NCBI RefSeq assembly: GCF_000013025.1
Contig: NC_008358.1
Coordinates: 2,914,001-2,978,000, forward strand
Length of the DNA stretch: 64,000 nt
Direction of reading: 5' to 3'
DNA from: Hyphomonas neptunium ATCC 15444
Lineage (GTDB): Bacteria > Pseudomonadota > Alphaproteobacteria > Caulobacterales > Hyphomonadaceae
The notes under the pieces were generated by a model. It did no database searches and had not been told where the DNA came from. It was given only the letters and a program-made list of their open reading frames with translations. Both the position numbers and the translations under genes were made by a program. Below are positions 45,410 to 53,464 of the stretch, piece after piece. Numbering within the stretch: position 1 is the stretch's first letter; every line of letters starts with the position of its first letter.

Positions 45410-46672
45410 ATGCCAGACATCGCATCGCTCACAAGTCTGGAATCCCTCGGTTTCACCGGTGGCCGTGACAGCTTCCGCGCCTTCTGCGCCCGCGTCTTTG
45501 CTGATGACGCCCCCCGCCTCCTGCGCACGGAAGCGGGCGAGCTTGTCGTTTTCCGCCATGGCGATCTGCGCGCGTTCGGCGCCCTGCCGGAGGTCGGCGC
45601 CCTGCCGCCCGGCGTCATGTTTCCCGGCCTCCACCAGCTTCCCCCCGGCGCGCCGCTCCCGCCGGGCGGGGGCATCGGCGGCGTCATCTCCCATCAGGTG
45701 TTCACCGCAAATCCGCCCATCCACATGCCGGTGCGCCTCACCCTGCTGCGTCAGTTAAGCCCCAAACAGGCCGCGCTTCTGGAGCCGGTTGCACGCAATG
45801 TCGTGCAAGGTCTGCTCGACACCCTGAAACACCGGGACGAGATCGACCTTGTGGAAGACATCGCCGAGCGCCTCACCGCGCGCTTCTGGGGCGCCCTCAT
45901 CGGCATGACCGAAACGGAAATGGCTGAAGCCGCGCTGGCCGTGCGCGACATGACAGCGATGTTCCTTATCCAGATGACGAGAGGCGATCTCCAAACAGCC
46001 GACACCGCAACCGCCACCTATGGCCGCCTCGTCGAAACCGCCGCCCTGCGCAGCCTTGCCGCCGGCACACATCCCTTCGTCACCGAGCTGGCCGCAGACC
46101 TCGCAAAGATCGAGGCACAGGATGATCCCGATGAAGCTGGAATCGTCCCGCCCAATGTGGGCAAGCTGCTGGCGGGCAATCTCGTCGACGGCTTCCACAC
46201 AGCCGCCATCGGCGCGGTCAACACCCTCTTCGCCCTGCTGCAACACCCTGATACGTTCACGGAGGTTCTCGCCGCTCCGGAAAAACTTCCCGCCGTCATC
46301 ATGGAGGCCCTGCGGCTGGAGCCGCCCGTCCTCTTCCTGAGGCGCTATATGCTGCGCGATCTCGATTATGCCGGCATCCACATTCCCAAAGGCACACAGG
46401 TGCTCATGCTATGGGCCGCGGGCAATCACGACCCCGCGGTCTTCCCCAAGCCCCAGATTTTCCGTCTGGACCGCGATCATCGCGGCATCACCACCTTCGG
46501 CGGCGGCGCGCATATCTGCCCCGGCCGCCACGTCGCGCTGATGCTCATCCGCCTGCTGCTGGAAGAAATCGCCGCACGCGGCCTCCGCCTCTCCTTCACC
46601 GATGCCCCTTATGCCTGGCTCGGCAACCATGCCATGAGCCAGCTCCCGCATATGCGTTTTAGGGTGGGGTAG
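45410..46672 (+). CDS. Cytochrome P450
   Basis: A 420-residue soluble bacterial P450. The heme-binding motif FGGGAHICPG gives the axial ligand Cys370, and the ExxR pair is in EALRLEPP. The I-helix oxygen-activation motif reads DGFHTAA, with His where an acid is usual while the Thr is kept. It should hydroxylate a hydrophobic substrate using external ferredoxin, none of which is in the window. It lies 91 bp after the alcohol dehydrogenase gene and is preceded by a 13-bp dyad. ATG at 45410 is used; an upstream in-frame ATG at 45377 lies inside the dyad loop. Confidence 0.92.
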   Translation: MPDIASLTSLESLGFTGGRDSFRAFCARVFADDAPRLLRTEAGELVVFRHGDLRAFGALPEVGALPPGVMFPGLHQLPPGAPLPPGGGIGGVISHQVFTANPPIHMPVRLTLLRQLSPKQAALLEPVARNVVQGLLDTLKHRDEIDLVEDIAERLTARFWGALIGMTETEMAEAALAVRDMTAMFLIQMTRGDLQTADTATATYGRLVETAALRSLAAGTHPFVTELAADLAKIEAQDDPDEAGIVPPNVGKLLAGNLVDGFHTAAIGAVNTLFALLQHPDTFTEVLAAPEKLPAVIMEALRLEPPVLFLRRYMLRDLDYAGIHIPKGTQVLMLWAAGNHDPAVFPKPQIFRLDRDHRGITTFGGGAHICPGRHVALMLIRLLLEEIAARGLRLSFTDAPYAWLGNHAMSQLPHMRFRVG

Positions 46673-46738
46673 CAGCATTAAAAAATGCAGACTGATTTAC
46701 ATAGGTAATGCTTGAGGTAGGGGCGGCATGCTAAAAAC

Positions 46739-47332
46739 TCATTTCTCTGACTTTGGGATCAACGTGCGCCAGCGTCGTTTCTCGACCTTCCGAACGTTGT
46801 GGACATCACGAAGCGTTTCCAAATAACTCGCCAGGTGAGGTAATTCTTCGTCCTGGAGGCTTCCCTCGTAAGGTGCCGGATAAATGGCGTTTCCATAGTT
46901 CCGGATACATTTCTCCGGCGTATCATCTACGATCAGCACTCTTTCGAGAGGCCATCCTCTACGCCTAACTTTTGAAAGATCTTTGATGTAGAAAAAATGC
47001 TCGGGGTCATAGGCGTTCGCGACGTAGTCATCTGTGCAAGCTATGTGACGATACGTGGCACGGCTTCGTCCCCATACGAACTGAAGCGCGTCCAAGTTGG
47101 GAAAAATGTTTGCCACAACTGCTTTAACGTAATCGTCGCTTGCCGATGACCAAACTGCGAGATCGTACGTCGCCGACACCGCAGTCAGAAAATCATCAAG
47201 GTGCGGCCGCCGATAGACGTGGTAATGAGCAACCCTGAAATCTGCTGCGCGGTCCAGCGGTGTTGAACTTGCGTGGACGAGCGTTTCATCAAGATCAAGA
47301 ATCAAAAGCGTTCGATCTCTTCGAGAACTCAT
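46739..47332 (-). CDS. NIF/FCP1-type HAD phosphatase, likely acquired
   Basis: A 197-residue HAD hydrolase of the NLI-interacting-factor/CTD-phosphatase type. The catalytic motif is D13-L-D15-E-T-L-V-H, a WSSAS segment follows as in FCP1/SCP enzymes, and the later acidic pair is in VLIVDDTPEKC. In eukaryotes this fold dephosphorylates the RNA polymerase II tail; bacterial roles are largely unknown. GC content is near 50% by eye against about 64% around it. Its ATG follows the smpB stop codon with no gap (TAG ATG), so it is read as the last gene of dapA-smpB. Confidence 0.85.
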   Translation of the reverse strand: MSSRRDRTLLILDLDETLVHASSTPLDRAADFRVAHYHVYRRPHLDDFLTAVSATYDLAVWSSASDDYVKAVVANIFPNLDALQFVWGRSRATYRHIACTDDYVANAYDPEHFFYIKDLSKVRRRGWPLERVLIVDDTPEKCIRNYGNAIYPAPYEGSLQDEELPHLASYLETLRDVHNVRKVEKRRWRTLIPKSEK

Positions 47333-47818
47333 CTACCCTGCCTTCATGATCCGCGCTTTATCCCGCGCCCAGTCGCGCTTGGCCTCATGCTCGCGCTTGT
47401 CATGCGCCTTGCGGCCCGTTGCGACGCCAATCAGCAGCTTCGCCCGGCCCTTGTCGTTGAAGTAAAGCTTCAGCGGCACAATCGTGCGCCCCGCCCGCTC
47501 CACCTCTTGGCTGAGCTTCGAGAGCTCCCGCCGCGACACCAGCAGCTTCCGCTTCCGGCGCGGCTCATGGTTGAAGCGGTTGGCCCCGCCATAAGTCTGG
47601 ATCTCGGCATTGATCAGCCACAGCTCGCCCTGCTCGACCGACGCATAGGACTCGGCAATGTTCGCCCGCCCCTCGCGCAACGATTTCACTTCCGAGCCGA
47701 CCAGCATGATGCCAGCCTCCAGCGTATCCTCCACGGAATACTCGCGCCGGGAGCGGCGGTTTTCCGCCACCAGCCCGTCGGTGCGCCCTTTGATCTGTTC
47801 GTTCTTCTTCGTAGCCAT
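47333..47818 (-). CDS. smpB: SsrA-binding protein
   Basis: SmpB binds tmRNA and brings it to stalled ribosomes for trans-translation. The protein (161 aa) has the typical [19 protein letters not shown] opening, [15 protein letters not shown], the [21 protein letters not shown] strand region and the basic C-terminal tail [18 protein letters not shown]. It starts nine bases after the dapA stop. The HAD phosphatase gene begins at the base after its stop codon. No tmRNA gene was seen nearby. Confidence 0.97.
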   Translation of the reverse strand: MATKKNEQIKGRTDGLVAENRRSRREYSVEDTLEAGIMLVGSEVKSLREGRANIAESYASVEQGELWLINAEIQTYGGANRFNHEPRRKRKLLVSRRELSKLSQEVERAGRTIVPLKLYFNDKGRAKLLIGVATGRKAHDKREHEAKRDWARDKARIMKAG

Positions 47819-47827
47819 CGGCCCAAT

Positions 47828-48709
47828 CTAGGTGTTCAGACCGGCCAGCGCCATGGCCGCGTCGATCATCGCTTCAGCGGCCGCATCTGGCGCCGTCAGC
47901 GGCAGGCGAACCTCCGGCCCGCACAGCCCCATCCGCGAGAGCGCATATTTCGCCGGCCCCGGCGAAGGTGAGCAGAACATCGCCCGGTGCAGGTTAATCA
48001 GCCGCCGCTCGATTGCCCGCGCGCTTTCCAGATCGCCGTCCTCAAACGCCAGATGCATCGCCGCGCAGAGCTCCGGCGCCACATTCGCGGTCACCGAGAT
48101 ACATCCCGCCCCGCCCATCGCCAGAAAACCCAGCGCCGAAGGGTCATCGCCCGAAAGCTGCACGAACTGTTCCTCGTCCCCGATCAGCGCCGAATGATAG
48201 CTCACCCGGTCCATGTCGCCGGTCGCGTCCTTGATGCCGACGATATTGGGCAGCCGCGCCAGGCGCGCCACGGTCTCCGGTTTCAGGTCCACCACCGTGC
48301 GGCTGGGCACATTATAAAGCACCACGGGCAGGGCGACGGCGTCATTGATCGCGCGAAAGTGTTCGAACAGGCCATCCTGATTGGGATTATTGTAATAGGG
48401 GCTCACCACCAGCGCCGCGTCTGCGCCTGCCGCCTTGGCATGGGCCACCAGGTCAATCGCTTCATCGGTGGAATTCGATCCCGCCCCGGCGATCACCGGC
48501 ACGCGTCCTGCAGCCACCTCTACACAAAGCGAGACAACGCGCTTGTGCTCCTCGGTCGACAGCGTCGAGGTTTCCCCCGTCGTGCCGACCGGCACCAGCG
48601 CGGCCGATCCAGCCGCAATCTGCCGCTCGACCAGCGCCGCAAAGGCCGCCTCGTCGACAGCGCCATTCTTGAAGGGTGTTACAAGGGCTGGGATTGAGCC
48701 GTGAAACAT
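47828..48709 (-). CDS. dapA: 4-hydroxy-tetrahydrodipicolinate synthase
   Basis: DapA condenses pyruvate with aspartate semialdehyde in lysine and diaminopimelate synthesis. The Schiff-base lysine is K160 in VGIKDATGD, with T44-T45 in VGTTGE and Y132 in LYNVPSRT forming the proton relay. Length (293 aa) is standard. It is the first gene of a leftward operon with smpB and is divergent from the lytic transglycosylase gene. Confidence 0.96.
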   Translation of the reverse strand: MFHGSIPALVTPFKNGAVDEAAFAALVERQIAAGSAALVPVGTTGETSTLSTEEHKRVVSLCVEVAAGRVPVIAGAGSNSTDEAIDLVAHAKAAGADAALVVSPYYNNPNQDGLFEHFRAINDAVALPVVLYNVPSRTVVDLKPETVARLARLPNIVGIKDATGDMDRVSYHSALIGDEEQFVQLSGDDPSALGFLAMGGAGCISVTANVAPELCAAMHLAFEDGDLESARAIERRLINLHRAMFCSPSPGPAKYALSRMGLCGPEVRLPLTAPDAAAEAMIDAAMALAGLNT

Positions 48710-48810
48710 TTTAACGTGCCGTATTCAGGGATTGGTTGGGATTGCGTGCTAGGCTCTGTCTCTGGACTTGTCACGCTTTGGCGCAGAAATAAACTTGGGT
48801 GAGCCGAACC

Positions 48811-51003
48811 ATGCTCCGGATTTCCGCTGTTTTTGTGGCGATTTCTTTCCTTCTTACAGGCACTTCGGCCGCCTCCCGGCCCGAAGCGCCCAGCCTGAAG
48901 CCGCGCGCCGATTCTCCGGCCCCGCCACCGGCCCAGATGGCCGAAACCACCCCGGCGCCCGTCCTGCGCGCGCTCACCCCCGGCGTCATCCTGCCCGGCG
49001 CGGCCCCCGCTCAGCCTGGCGCTGCGCCCGTGCCCACGCCCGCCGCCAACGGCGCCCAGCTTCCGGCGGTCGCCCCCAGCGCCCTGACGGCTCAGCCGGT
49101 AAACCCCACCAGCGTCGCCCAGCTCAAAGCCGCCCTCTCCGCCATCGACCGCGGCGCATGGAGCGAAGTCACCCGCATCCAGTACGAAACGTCCGACCCC
49201 GCCGTGCGCGACATGATCCTCTGGAAGCGCGCCTCCGACGGCGTGCCCGGCACCACCTTTGACGAAATCAACTACGCCCTCACCACCCTCTCGACCTGGC
49301 CGCTGACCGACCGGATGCGCCGCCGCGCCGAGGAAATCATCGGCGACAGCAACCTCACCGCCGAGGCCAAGGTGAAATGGCTGGAGGAGTCCGGCCCCAT
49401 CACCGGCGCCGGCAAGGTCGCCCTCGCCACCGCGCTGCGCCAGTCTGGCCAGGCCGCCAGGGCGCAGGAAGTCATCCGCGATGTCTGGCGCAACAACACG
49501 CTGGAATCGAGCGTCCAGCGCACGGTGCTCGCCAGCTGGGGCCAATCGCTCAGCCAGGACGATCACCGCGCCCGCGTCGATTTCCTCCTCTGGACCGGCC
49601 AACGCTCAGACGCCCAGGCCCTCAAGCCCCAGCTCACCGCCGACTATCGCAACCTCGTCGATGCCCGCATCGCCCTCTCCCAGCGCGCCCGCAATGTCGA
49701 CGCCGCCATCGAGGCCGTGCCCGCTAATCTGCAAAACCATCCCGGCCTGCTGTATGAGCGCGCCAACTGGCGCCGCGCCAAGAATATGGACGACGCCGTC
49801 GCCCCGCTGCTCACCCAGATCAACGGCAAGGACGTGCCCGCTGCCGGGCGCGGCCGCCTCTGGGATGAGCGCGCCATCGCCATCCGCAATGATCTCAAGG
49901 CCCGCAACTATTCGCGTGCCTACGCGATGGCCGCCCCCCACGGCATGAGCGCGGGCGCAGACTTTGCCGAGGCCGAATGGCTCTCGGGCTGGATCGCCCT
50001 GCGCCTGAATGGCGACGCGACCCGCGGCCTCAAGCATTTCGAGACCATGACTAATGGCGTCGGCTCGCCCGTCAGCCTCACGCGGGGCCAGTACTGGACC
50101 GGCCGCGCGCGCGATGCGCTGGGCCAGTCAGACCAGGCAGCCCTCGCCTACAGCGCGGCGGCCGCCCACAAATACACTTATTACGGACAGCTTTCGGCCG
50201 AGCGGCTTGGCGACCGGACCATCAATTTCGGCCCCGCGATTGCTCCGGCCCCGGAAGAACTCGCCGCCTTCGATACAAACCCGATGGTCCGCGCGCTCCG
50301 CCTCATCGGCGCCACGGGGGAGATGGGTCTCTACCGCACCTTCTCCCACCATCTGGATGACATCCTCTCCACCCCGGCAGAGTTCGAGCTGCTGGCCCAG
50401 CTGAACCACCAGTATGACCAGCCCGACACCGCCGTGCGCGCGGGCAAGGCCGGTCTCTTCAAGGGCGTCCTCGCGCCGGACGCCGCCTATCCCATCCTGA
50501 TGCACCCGCTCTCACGCCAGCCGGAAGTCGAACGCGCCTTCATCCTCGCCATCACGCGCCAGGAGAGCGAGTTCAACCCCAACGCCCGCAGCCCCGTCGG
50601 CGCCCTCGGCCTGATGCAGTTCATGCCATCAACCGCCCGCAACGAAGCCCGCCTGCGCGGCATGCCATACGAACAGTCCTGGCTGACGAATGACCCCGCC
50701 TACAACATGACGCTCGGCGGGCTCCATCTCGACACGTTGCTGAAGCAGTTCAACGGCAGCTACATCATGACGGCGGCCGCCTACAACGCCGGCCCCTCCC
50801 GCCCCAGCCAATGGGCCCGCGACTATGGCGACCCCCGCACCGGCCAGATCGACCCCGTCGACTGGGTCGAGTTCGTCCCCTTCTCCGAGACGCGCAACTA
50901 CATCCAGCGCGTCCTGGAAAACATCCAGGTCTACCGCCACCGCATCTCCGGCGAAGAAGCCGACATCCAGATCACGGAAGACCTCAAACGCGGCCGCCGC
51001 TGA
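48811..51003 (+). CDS. Soluble lytic murein transglycosylase (Slt70-like)
   Basis: A periplasmic muramidase of about 730 residues. A signal peptide (MLRISAVFVAISFLLTGTSA) is followed by a Pro/Ala-rich linker, a long alpha-superhelical domain and a C-terminal SLT domain. The catalytic Glu is E585 in ITRQESEFNPNARS, followed by GALGLMQFMPSTA and TAAAYNAGPSR. It cleaves peptidoglycan strands with 1,6-anhydro product formation. ATG 48811 is preferred; GTG 48799 would add four residues. The stop codon TGA is itself the first three bases of a 10-bp repeat unit. Confidence 0.93.
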   Translation: MLRISAVFVAISFLLTGTSAASRPEAPSLKPRADSPAPPPAQMAETTPAPVLRALTPGVILPGAAPAQPGAAPVPTPAANGAQLPAVAPSALTAQPVNPTSVAQLKAALSAIDRGAWSEVTRIQYETSDPAVRDMILWKRASDGVPGTTFDEINYALTTLSTWPLTDRMRRRAEEIIGDSNLTAEAKVKWLEESGPITGAGKVALATALRQSGQAARAQEVIRDVWRNNTLESSVQRTVLASWGQSLSQDDHRARVDFLLWTGQRSDAQALKPQLTADYRNLVDARIALSQRARNVDAAIEAVPANLQNHPGLLYERANWRRAKNMDDAVAPLLTQINGKDVPAAGRGRLWDERAIAIRNDLKARNYSRAYAMAAPHGMSAGADFAEAEWLSGWIALRLNGDATRGLKHFETMTNGVGSPVSLTRGQYWTGRARDALGQSDQAALAYSAAAAHKYTYYGQLSAERLGDRTINFGPAIAPAPEELAAFDTNPMVRALRLIGATGEMGLYRTFSHHLDDILSTPAEFELLAQLNHQYDQPDTAVRAGKAGLFKGVLAPDAAYPILMHPLSRQPEVERAFILAITRQESEFNPNARSPVGALGLMQFMPSTARNEARLRGMPYEQSWLTNDPAYNMTLGGLHLDTLLKQFNGSYIMTAAAYNAGPSRPSQWARDYGDPRTGQIDPVDWVEFVPFSETRNYIQRVLENIQVYRHRISGEEADIQITEDLKRGRR

Positions 51004-51062
51004 CCGGAAGTGTCCCGGTTTGTCCAGATTTGTCCAAACCTGTCCGGAAGTGTCCGGGCCTG
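51001..51062 (-). repeat. 10-bp GGACA (TGTCC) repeat array
   Basis: Six 10-bp units in register, in plus orientation TGACCGGAAG, TGTCCCGGTT, TGTCCAGATT, TGTCCAAACC, TGTCCGGAAG, TGTCCGGGCC. Reverse-complemented, the core is GGACA as at 1755-1804 and 59264-59344. The first unit supplies the stop codon of the transglycosylase gene. Confidence 0.75.
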
Positions 51063-51065
51063 ACG

Positions 51066-51117
51066 CTTGGAGTTCCGTTGGAGCTTCGTTGGAGTTTTCC
51101 GCAAAAAACTCCAACGG
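51066..51117. repeat. TTGGAG 11-bp repeat cluster with hairpin
   Basis: Three TTGGAG copies at 11-bp spacing (TTGGAGTTCCG, TTGGAGCTTCG, TTGGAGTTTTC) and one inverted copy; CGTTGGAGTTTT (51087-51098) and AAAACTCCAACG (51105-51116) form a 12-bp stem. It begins four bases after the GGACA array. Confidence 0.65.
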
Positions 51118-51122
51118 TGCAG

Positions 51123-51218
51123 CCCTCACCTGCCACTTCGCAGCAAGCACAACGCCTCTTACTCCTCTCCCGCTTGCGGGAGAGGAGGGACCCATTGCGC
51201 AGCAATGGGAGGTGAGGG
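51123..51218. repeat. Dispersed palindromic element (intact copy)
   Basis: Ends CCCTCACCT (51123-51131) and AGGTGAGGG (51210-51218) are inverted repeats. Inside lie the hairpins CTCTCCCGCTTGCGGGAGAG and CCCATTGCGCAGCAATGGG. The copy at 62777-62827 plus 63968-64000 is the same element split by an IS110-type insertion. The remaining gene-free bases 51219-51313 hold no feature I can name apart from the promoter of the next gene. Confidence 0.7.
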
Positions 51219-51313
51219 CCGCCCGAAGGGCGCCTATCCACCATCATTTCCCCCAAACCTGTAGTCTCCCCGCGATTTCCAGAAATCTCATCCACCCCCT
51301 CCGGGAACGGATC

Positions 51314-51319
51314 TATACT
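51314..51319 (+). promoter_or_regulatory. Candidate -10 box of leaderless promoter
   Basis: TATACT ends seven bases before ATG 51327. The upstream CACCC-CTCCG-CGGA block is shared with the paralogue at 62652. Confidence 0.45.
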
Positions 51320-51326
51320 CCCTCCC

Positions 51327-51722
51327 ATGACACCCCAGATCGCCCGCCTCTATGCCCACGTATCGCCAATCTTCTGGCCATACCTCTGGTTACAGCTGCG
51401 CTGGATCTTCAAACGTCAGGATAAAGAACTCCGCACCCTCCTCATCTCGGTTAGCCGCTGGGGACAGGTCCACATCGTCCAGGTCGGCGACCATTGGCGT
51501 GCTTACAGAAAGCCCACGCCCGTGAAAGCGGGCTGGGGCGATCCCGTCTGGCAAAGCCACATATCTCCAAACCTAGTTGGAGTTTTTCTGGAGGAATCCT
51601 GCGCTGGTATACTCCCGTGCTTGCGGGGCTTCGAGGGATCAGAAATCGCATTGCGATTTCCCCGAGAAGGCTCCGAAGGGTCGGAGGGGGGAGCGGCAAG
51701 CACAATTCCCGACACCTCCTAG
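51327..51722 (+). CDS. Small membrane-like protein of the three-member family with repeat-encoded tail
   Basis: A 131-residue protein. The family core is W17-P18...Q23-L24 in a short hydrophobic segment, W45-G46-x-V48 in a beta-like segment, and W70-G-D72-P-V-W75. The paralogue at 62254-62652 shares all of these. From about residue 84 on, the sequence is encoded by dispersed repeats: a TTGGAG cluster (VGVFLEES) and then a palindromic element; the last 15 bases before and including the stop are identical to the paralogue. No ribosome site precedes the ATG. Function unknown. Confidence 0.62.
   Translation: MTPQIARLYAHVSPIFWPYLWLQLRWIFKRQDKELRTLLISVSRWGQVHIVQVGDHWRAYRKPTPVKAGWGDPVWQSHISPNLVGVFLEESCAGILPCLRGFEGSEIALRFPREGSEGSEGGAASTIPDTS
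51576..51599 (+). repeat. TTGGAG repeat pair inside a coding region
   Basis: GTTGGAGTTTTT followed by CTGGAGGAATCC, read in frame as part of the 51327-51722 protein. The same pair of units occurs at 31887-31936. Confidence 0.6.
51612..51722 (+). repeat. Palindromic repeat encoding the tail of the 51327 protein
   Basis: Hairpin CCCGTGCTTGCGGGG (51614-51628), palindrome AAATCGCATTGCGATTT (51643-51659) and the end CCGACACCTCCTAGC, which is shared with the 62254 gene end. It resembles in layout the two-hairpin element at 51123-51218 but is a different subtype. Confidence 0.5.
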
Positions 51723-51804
51723 CCTAAAGCAACCCCACCGCATAAACACACCACCGGCCGTGCCCTAAACAACGCGCGTTCCGGCCGCCCCTGTTGCCTC
51801 AAAC

Positions 51805-51836
51805 AAAAGCGCCGGCAGGTCTCCCCGCCGGCGCAT
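51805..51836 (-). terminator. Intrinsic terminator of the aldehyde dehydrogenase gene
   Basis: GCGCCGGC (51809-51816) / GCCGGCGC (51827-51834) stem, followed on the minus strand by TTTTGTTT. It lies 27 bases after the stop at 51861. Confidence 0.75.
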
Positions 51837-51860
51837 CAGAATGTCTCGTCCTTACAAGGC

Positions 51861-53297
51861 CTATTTCTTCATCCGGCCTTTGACCTGCGCGCGATACTTG
51901 TCGCCATAAGGCGGGCGCATCATCGCCAGGATTTCATTCTTGGTCTGCGAATAGACCGCCTTCTTGTGGCTGAACTCCAGGAAGCCGTCGCGGCCATGAT
52001 AGGAGCCCATACCTGACGGGCCAACCCCGCCAAAGGGCAGGTCTTCCTGCGCCACATGGAACACCACATCATTCACGGTCACGCCGCCCGAAGTGGTATT
52101 GTTCAGCACAAAGTCTTTCTCGCTCTGATCGTCCCCGAAATAGTAAAGCCCCAGCGGACGGTCATGCGCGTTGATATAGGCCACCGCGTCCTTGGCATCA
52201 TTATAGGATTTGATCGGCAGGATCGGCCCGAAGATTTCGTCCTGCATCACCTTCATGTCGTCGGTCGGATCAATGATCAGTGTCGGCGCAATCTTGTGAT
52301 AGGGCTGCTGGGAGAAGTTCTCGCCCTTCGGGTTGATCTCGATCACCTGCCCGCCCTTGGCGCGCGCATCCTCGATATAACCGGTGATCCGGTCAAAGTG
52401 GCGCTGGTTCACGATCGACGTATAATCGTCATTATCCTTCAGGCCGGACGCATACATCGTCTCAACCGCCTTGGTCGCCGCCATCACGAACTCCTGCGTC
52501 TTCTCCTTCGGGACAAACGCATAATCCGGGGCCAGACAGATTTGCCCGGCATTCAGCGTCTTGCCCGCCATGATCCGGCTTGCCGCCTTCTCAAGGTCAG
52601 CCGACCGGCCCAGAACAACCGGGCTTTTCCCGCCCAGCTCCAGGGTCAGCGGCACCAGATTGTCCGCCGCGGCCCGCATCACATGCTTGGCCACCGAAGT
52701 CGCGCCCGTGAAGAGAATGTGATCGAAGGCGAGCTTGGTGAATTCCGCGCCCACTTCCGGCCCGCCGGTAACGACAACGCACTCTTCCGGCGAATAGTAT
52801 TTCGCGATCAGCTCCTTCATCAGCTCCGAGGTCGCCTCGGTGAATTCGGATGGCTTGATCATGCAGCGGTTGCCGGCCGCAAACACACCGGCCAGCGGCG
52901 TGAAGGTCAGGTTCACCGGGAAGTTCCAGGGGCTGATCACCCCGATCACGCCCTTGGGCTGGAACTGCAGCTCGGCCTTCGAGCCAAGCAGGCCAAGCGG
53001 AAACTCCACCTTGCGCTTCTCGGTCTTCATCCATTTGGCCACATGCGCCTTGGCATGCTTCAGCGCGCCGATGGAGCCGGCAATGTCGGTGAGGTTGGAC
53101 TGGTCCTTCGAGCGATGCCCGAAATCAGCCCGCATCGCCTCGTTCAGCGCGTCGCCATGCGTGGCCAGGAGGTCGATGGACTTGTCGAGCCATTCGATCC
53201 GTTTCTGGACCGGCGGTATCCCGTCGCGCAGATGCGCCGCCTTCTGTTTCGCGAGCAGTGCGTTCATGCCGGTGCCCGGCGTGCCATCAAGGGCCAT
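51861..53297 (-). CDS. Coniferyl-aldehyde dehydrogenase-type ALDH
   Basis: NAD(P)-dependent aldehyde dehydrogenase of 478 residues. Catalytic Cys254 is in NAGQICLAPDY and general-base Glu220 in LELGGKSP; VISPWNFPVNLTF and the FTGATSVAKHV cofactor block are present. The CLAPDY form of the cysteine motif and the PFGGVGPSGMGSYHG block are typical of the coniferyl/fatty aldehyde (ALDH3-like) group. It oxidises aromatic or long-chain aldehydes to acids. The gene is monocistronic with a terminator after it. Confidence 0.92.
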   Translation of the reverse strand: MALDGTPGTGMNALLAKQKAAHLRDGIPPVQKRIEWLDKSIDLLATHGDALNEAMRADFGHRSKDQSNLTDIAGSIGALKHAKAHVAKWMKTEKRKVEFPLGLLGSKAELQFQPKGVIGVISPWNFPVNLTFTPLAGVFAAGNRCMIKPSEFTEATSELMKELIAKYYSPEECVVVTGGPEVGAEFTKLAFDHILFTGATSVAKHVMRAAADNLVPLTLELGGKSPVVLGRSADLEKAASRIMAGKTLNAGQICLAPDYAFVPKEKTQEFVMAATKAVETMYASGLKDNDDYTSIVNQRHFDRITGYIEDARAKGGQVIEINPKGENFSQQPYHKIAPTLIIDPTDDMKVMQDEIFGPILPIKSYNDAKDAVAYINAHDRPLGLYYFGDDQSEKDFVLNNTTSGGVTVNDVVFHVAQEDLPFGGVGPSGMGSYHGRDGFLEFSHKKAVYSQTKNEILAMMRPPYGDKYRAQVKGRMKK

Positions 53298-53464
53298 GTG
53301 CTGTTTCTCCCAATCCCGTCAGTGGTTGGTGAACATTGTAGCGCCTGTTCAGTATTTCCCCAATAGGCGCCGCAAAGCGCTTACCCGGCGTGAGGCGTTC
53401 CCGCCCGCGCTGCTTCGCTCTACAAGCAGGCCAGTAAGATCAGAACCATATGAGGGAGACGCCA

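Noticed and set aside
46673..47335. Genomic island inserted at smpB/tmRNA
   Set aside because: Only one low-GC gene is present, with no integrase, attachment repeat or tmRNA gene nearby.
51001..51117. Possible CRISPR array
   Set aside because: The units are 10-11 bp with no spacers and no cas genes are present; these are short-period repeats.
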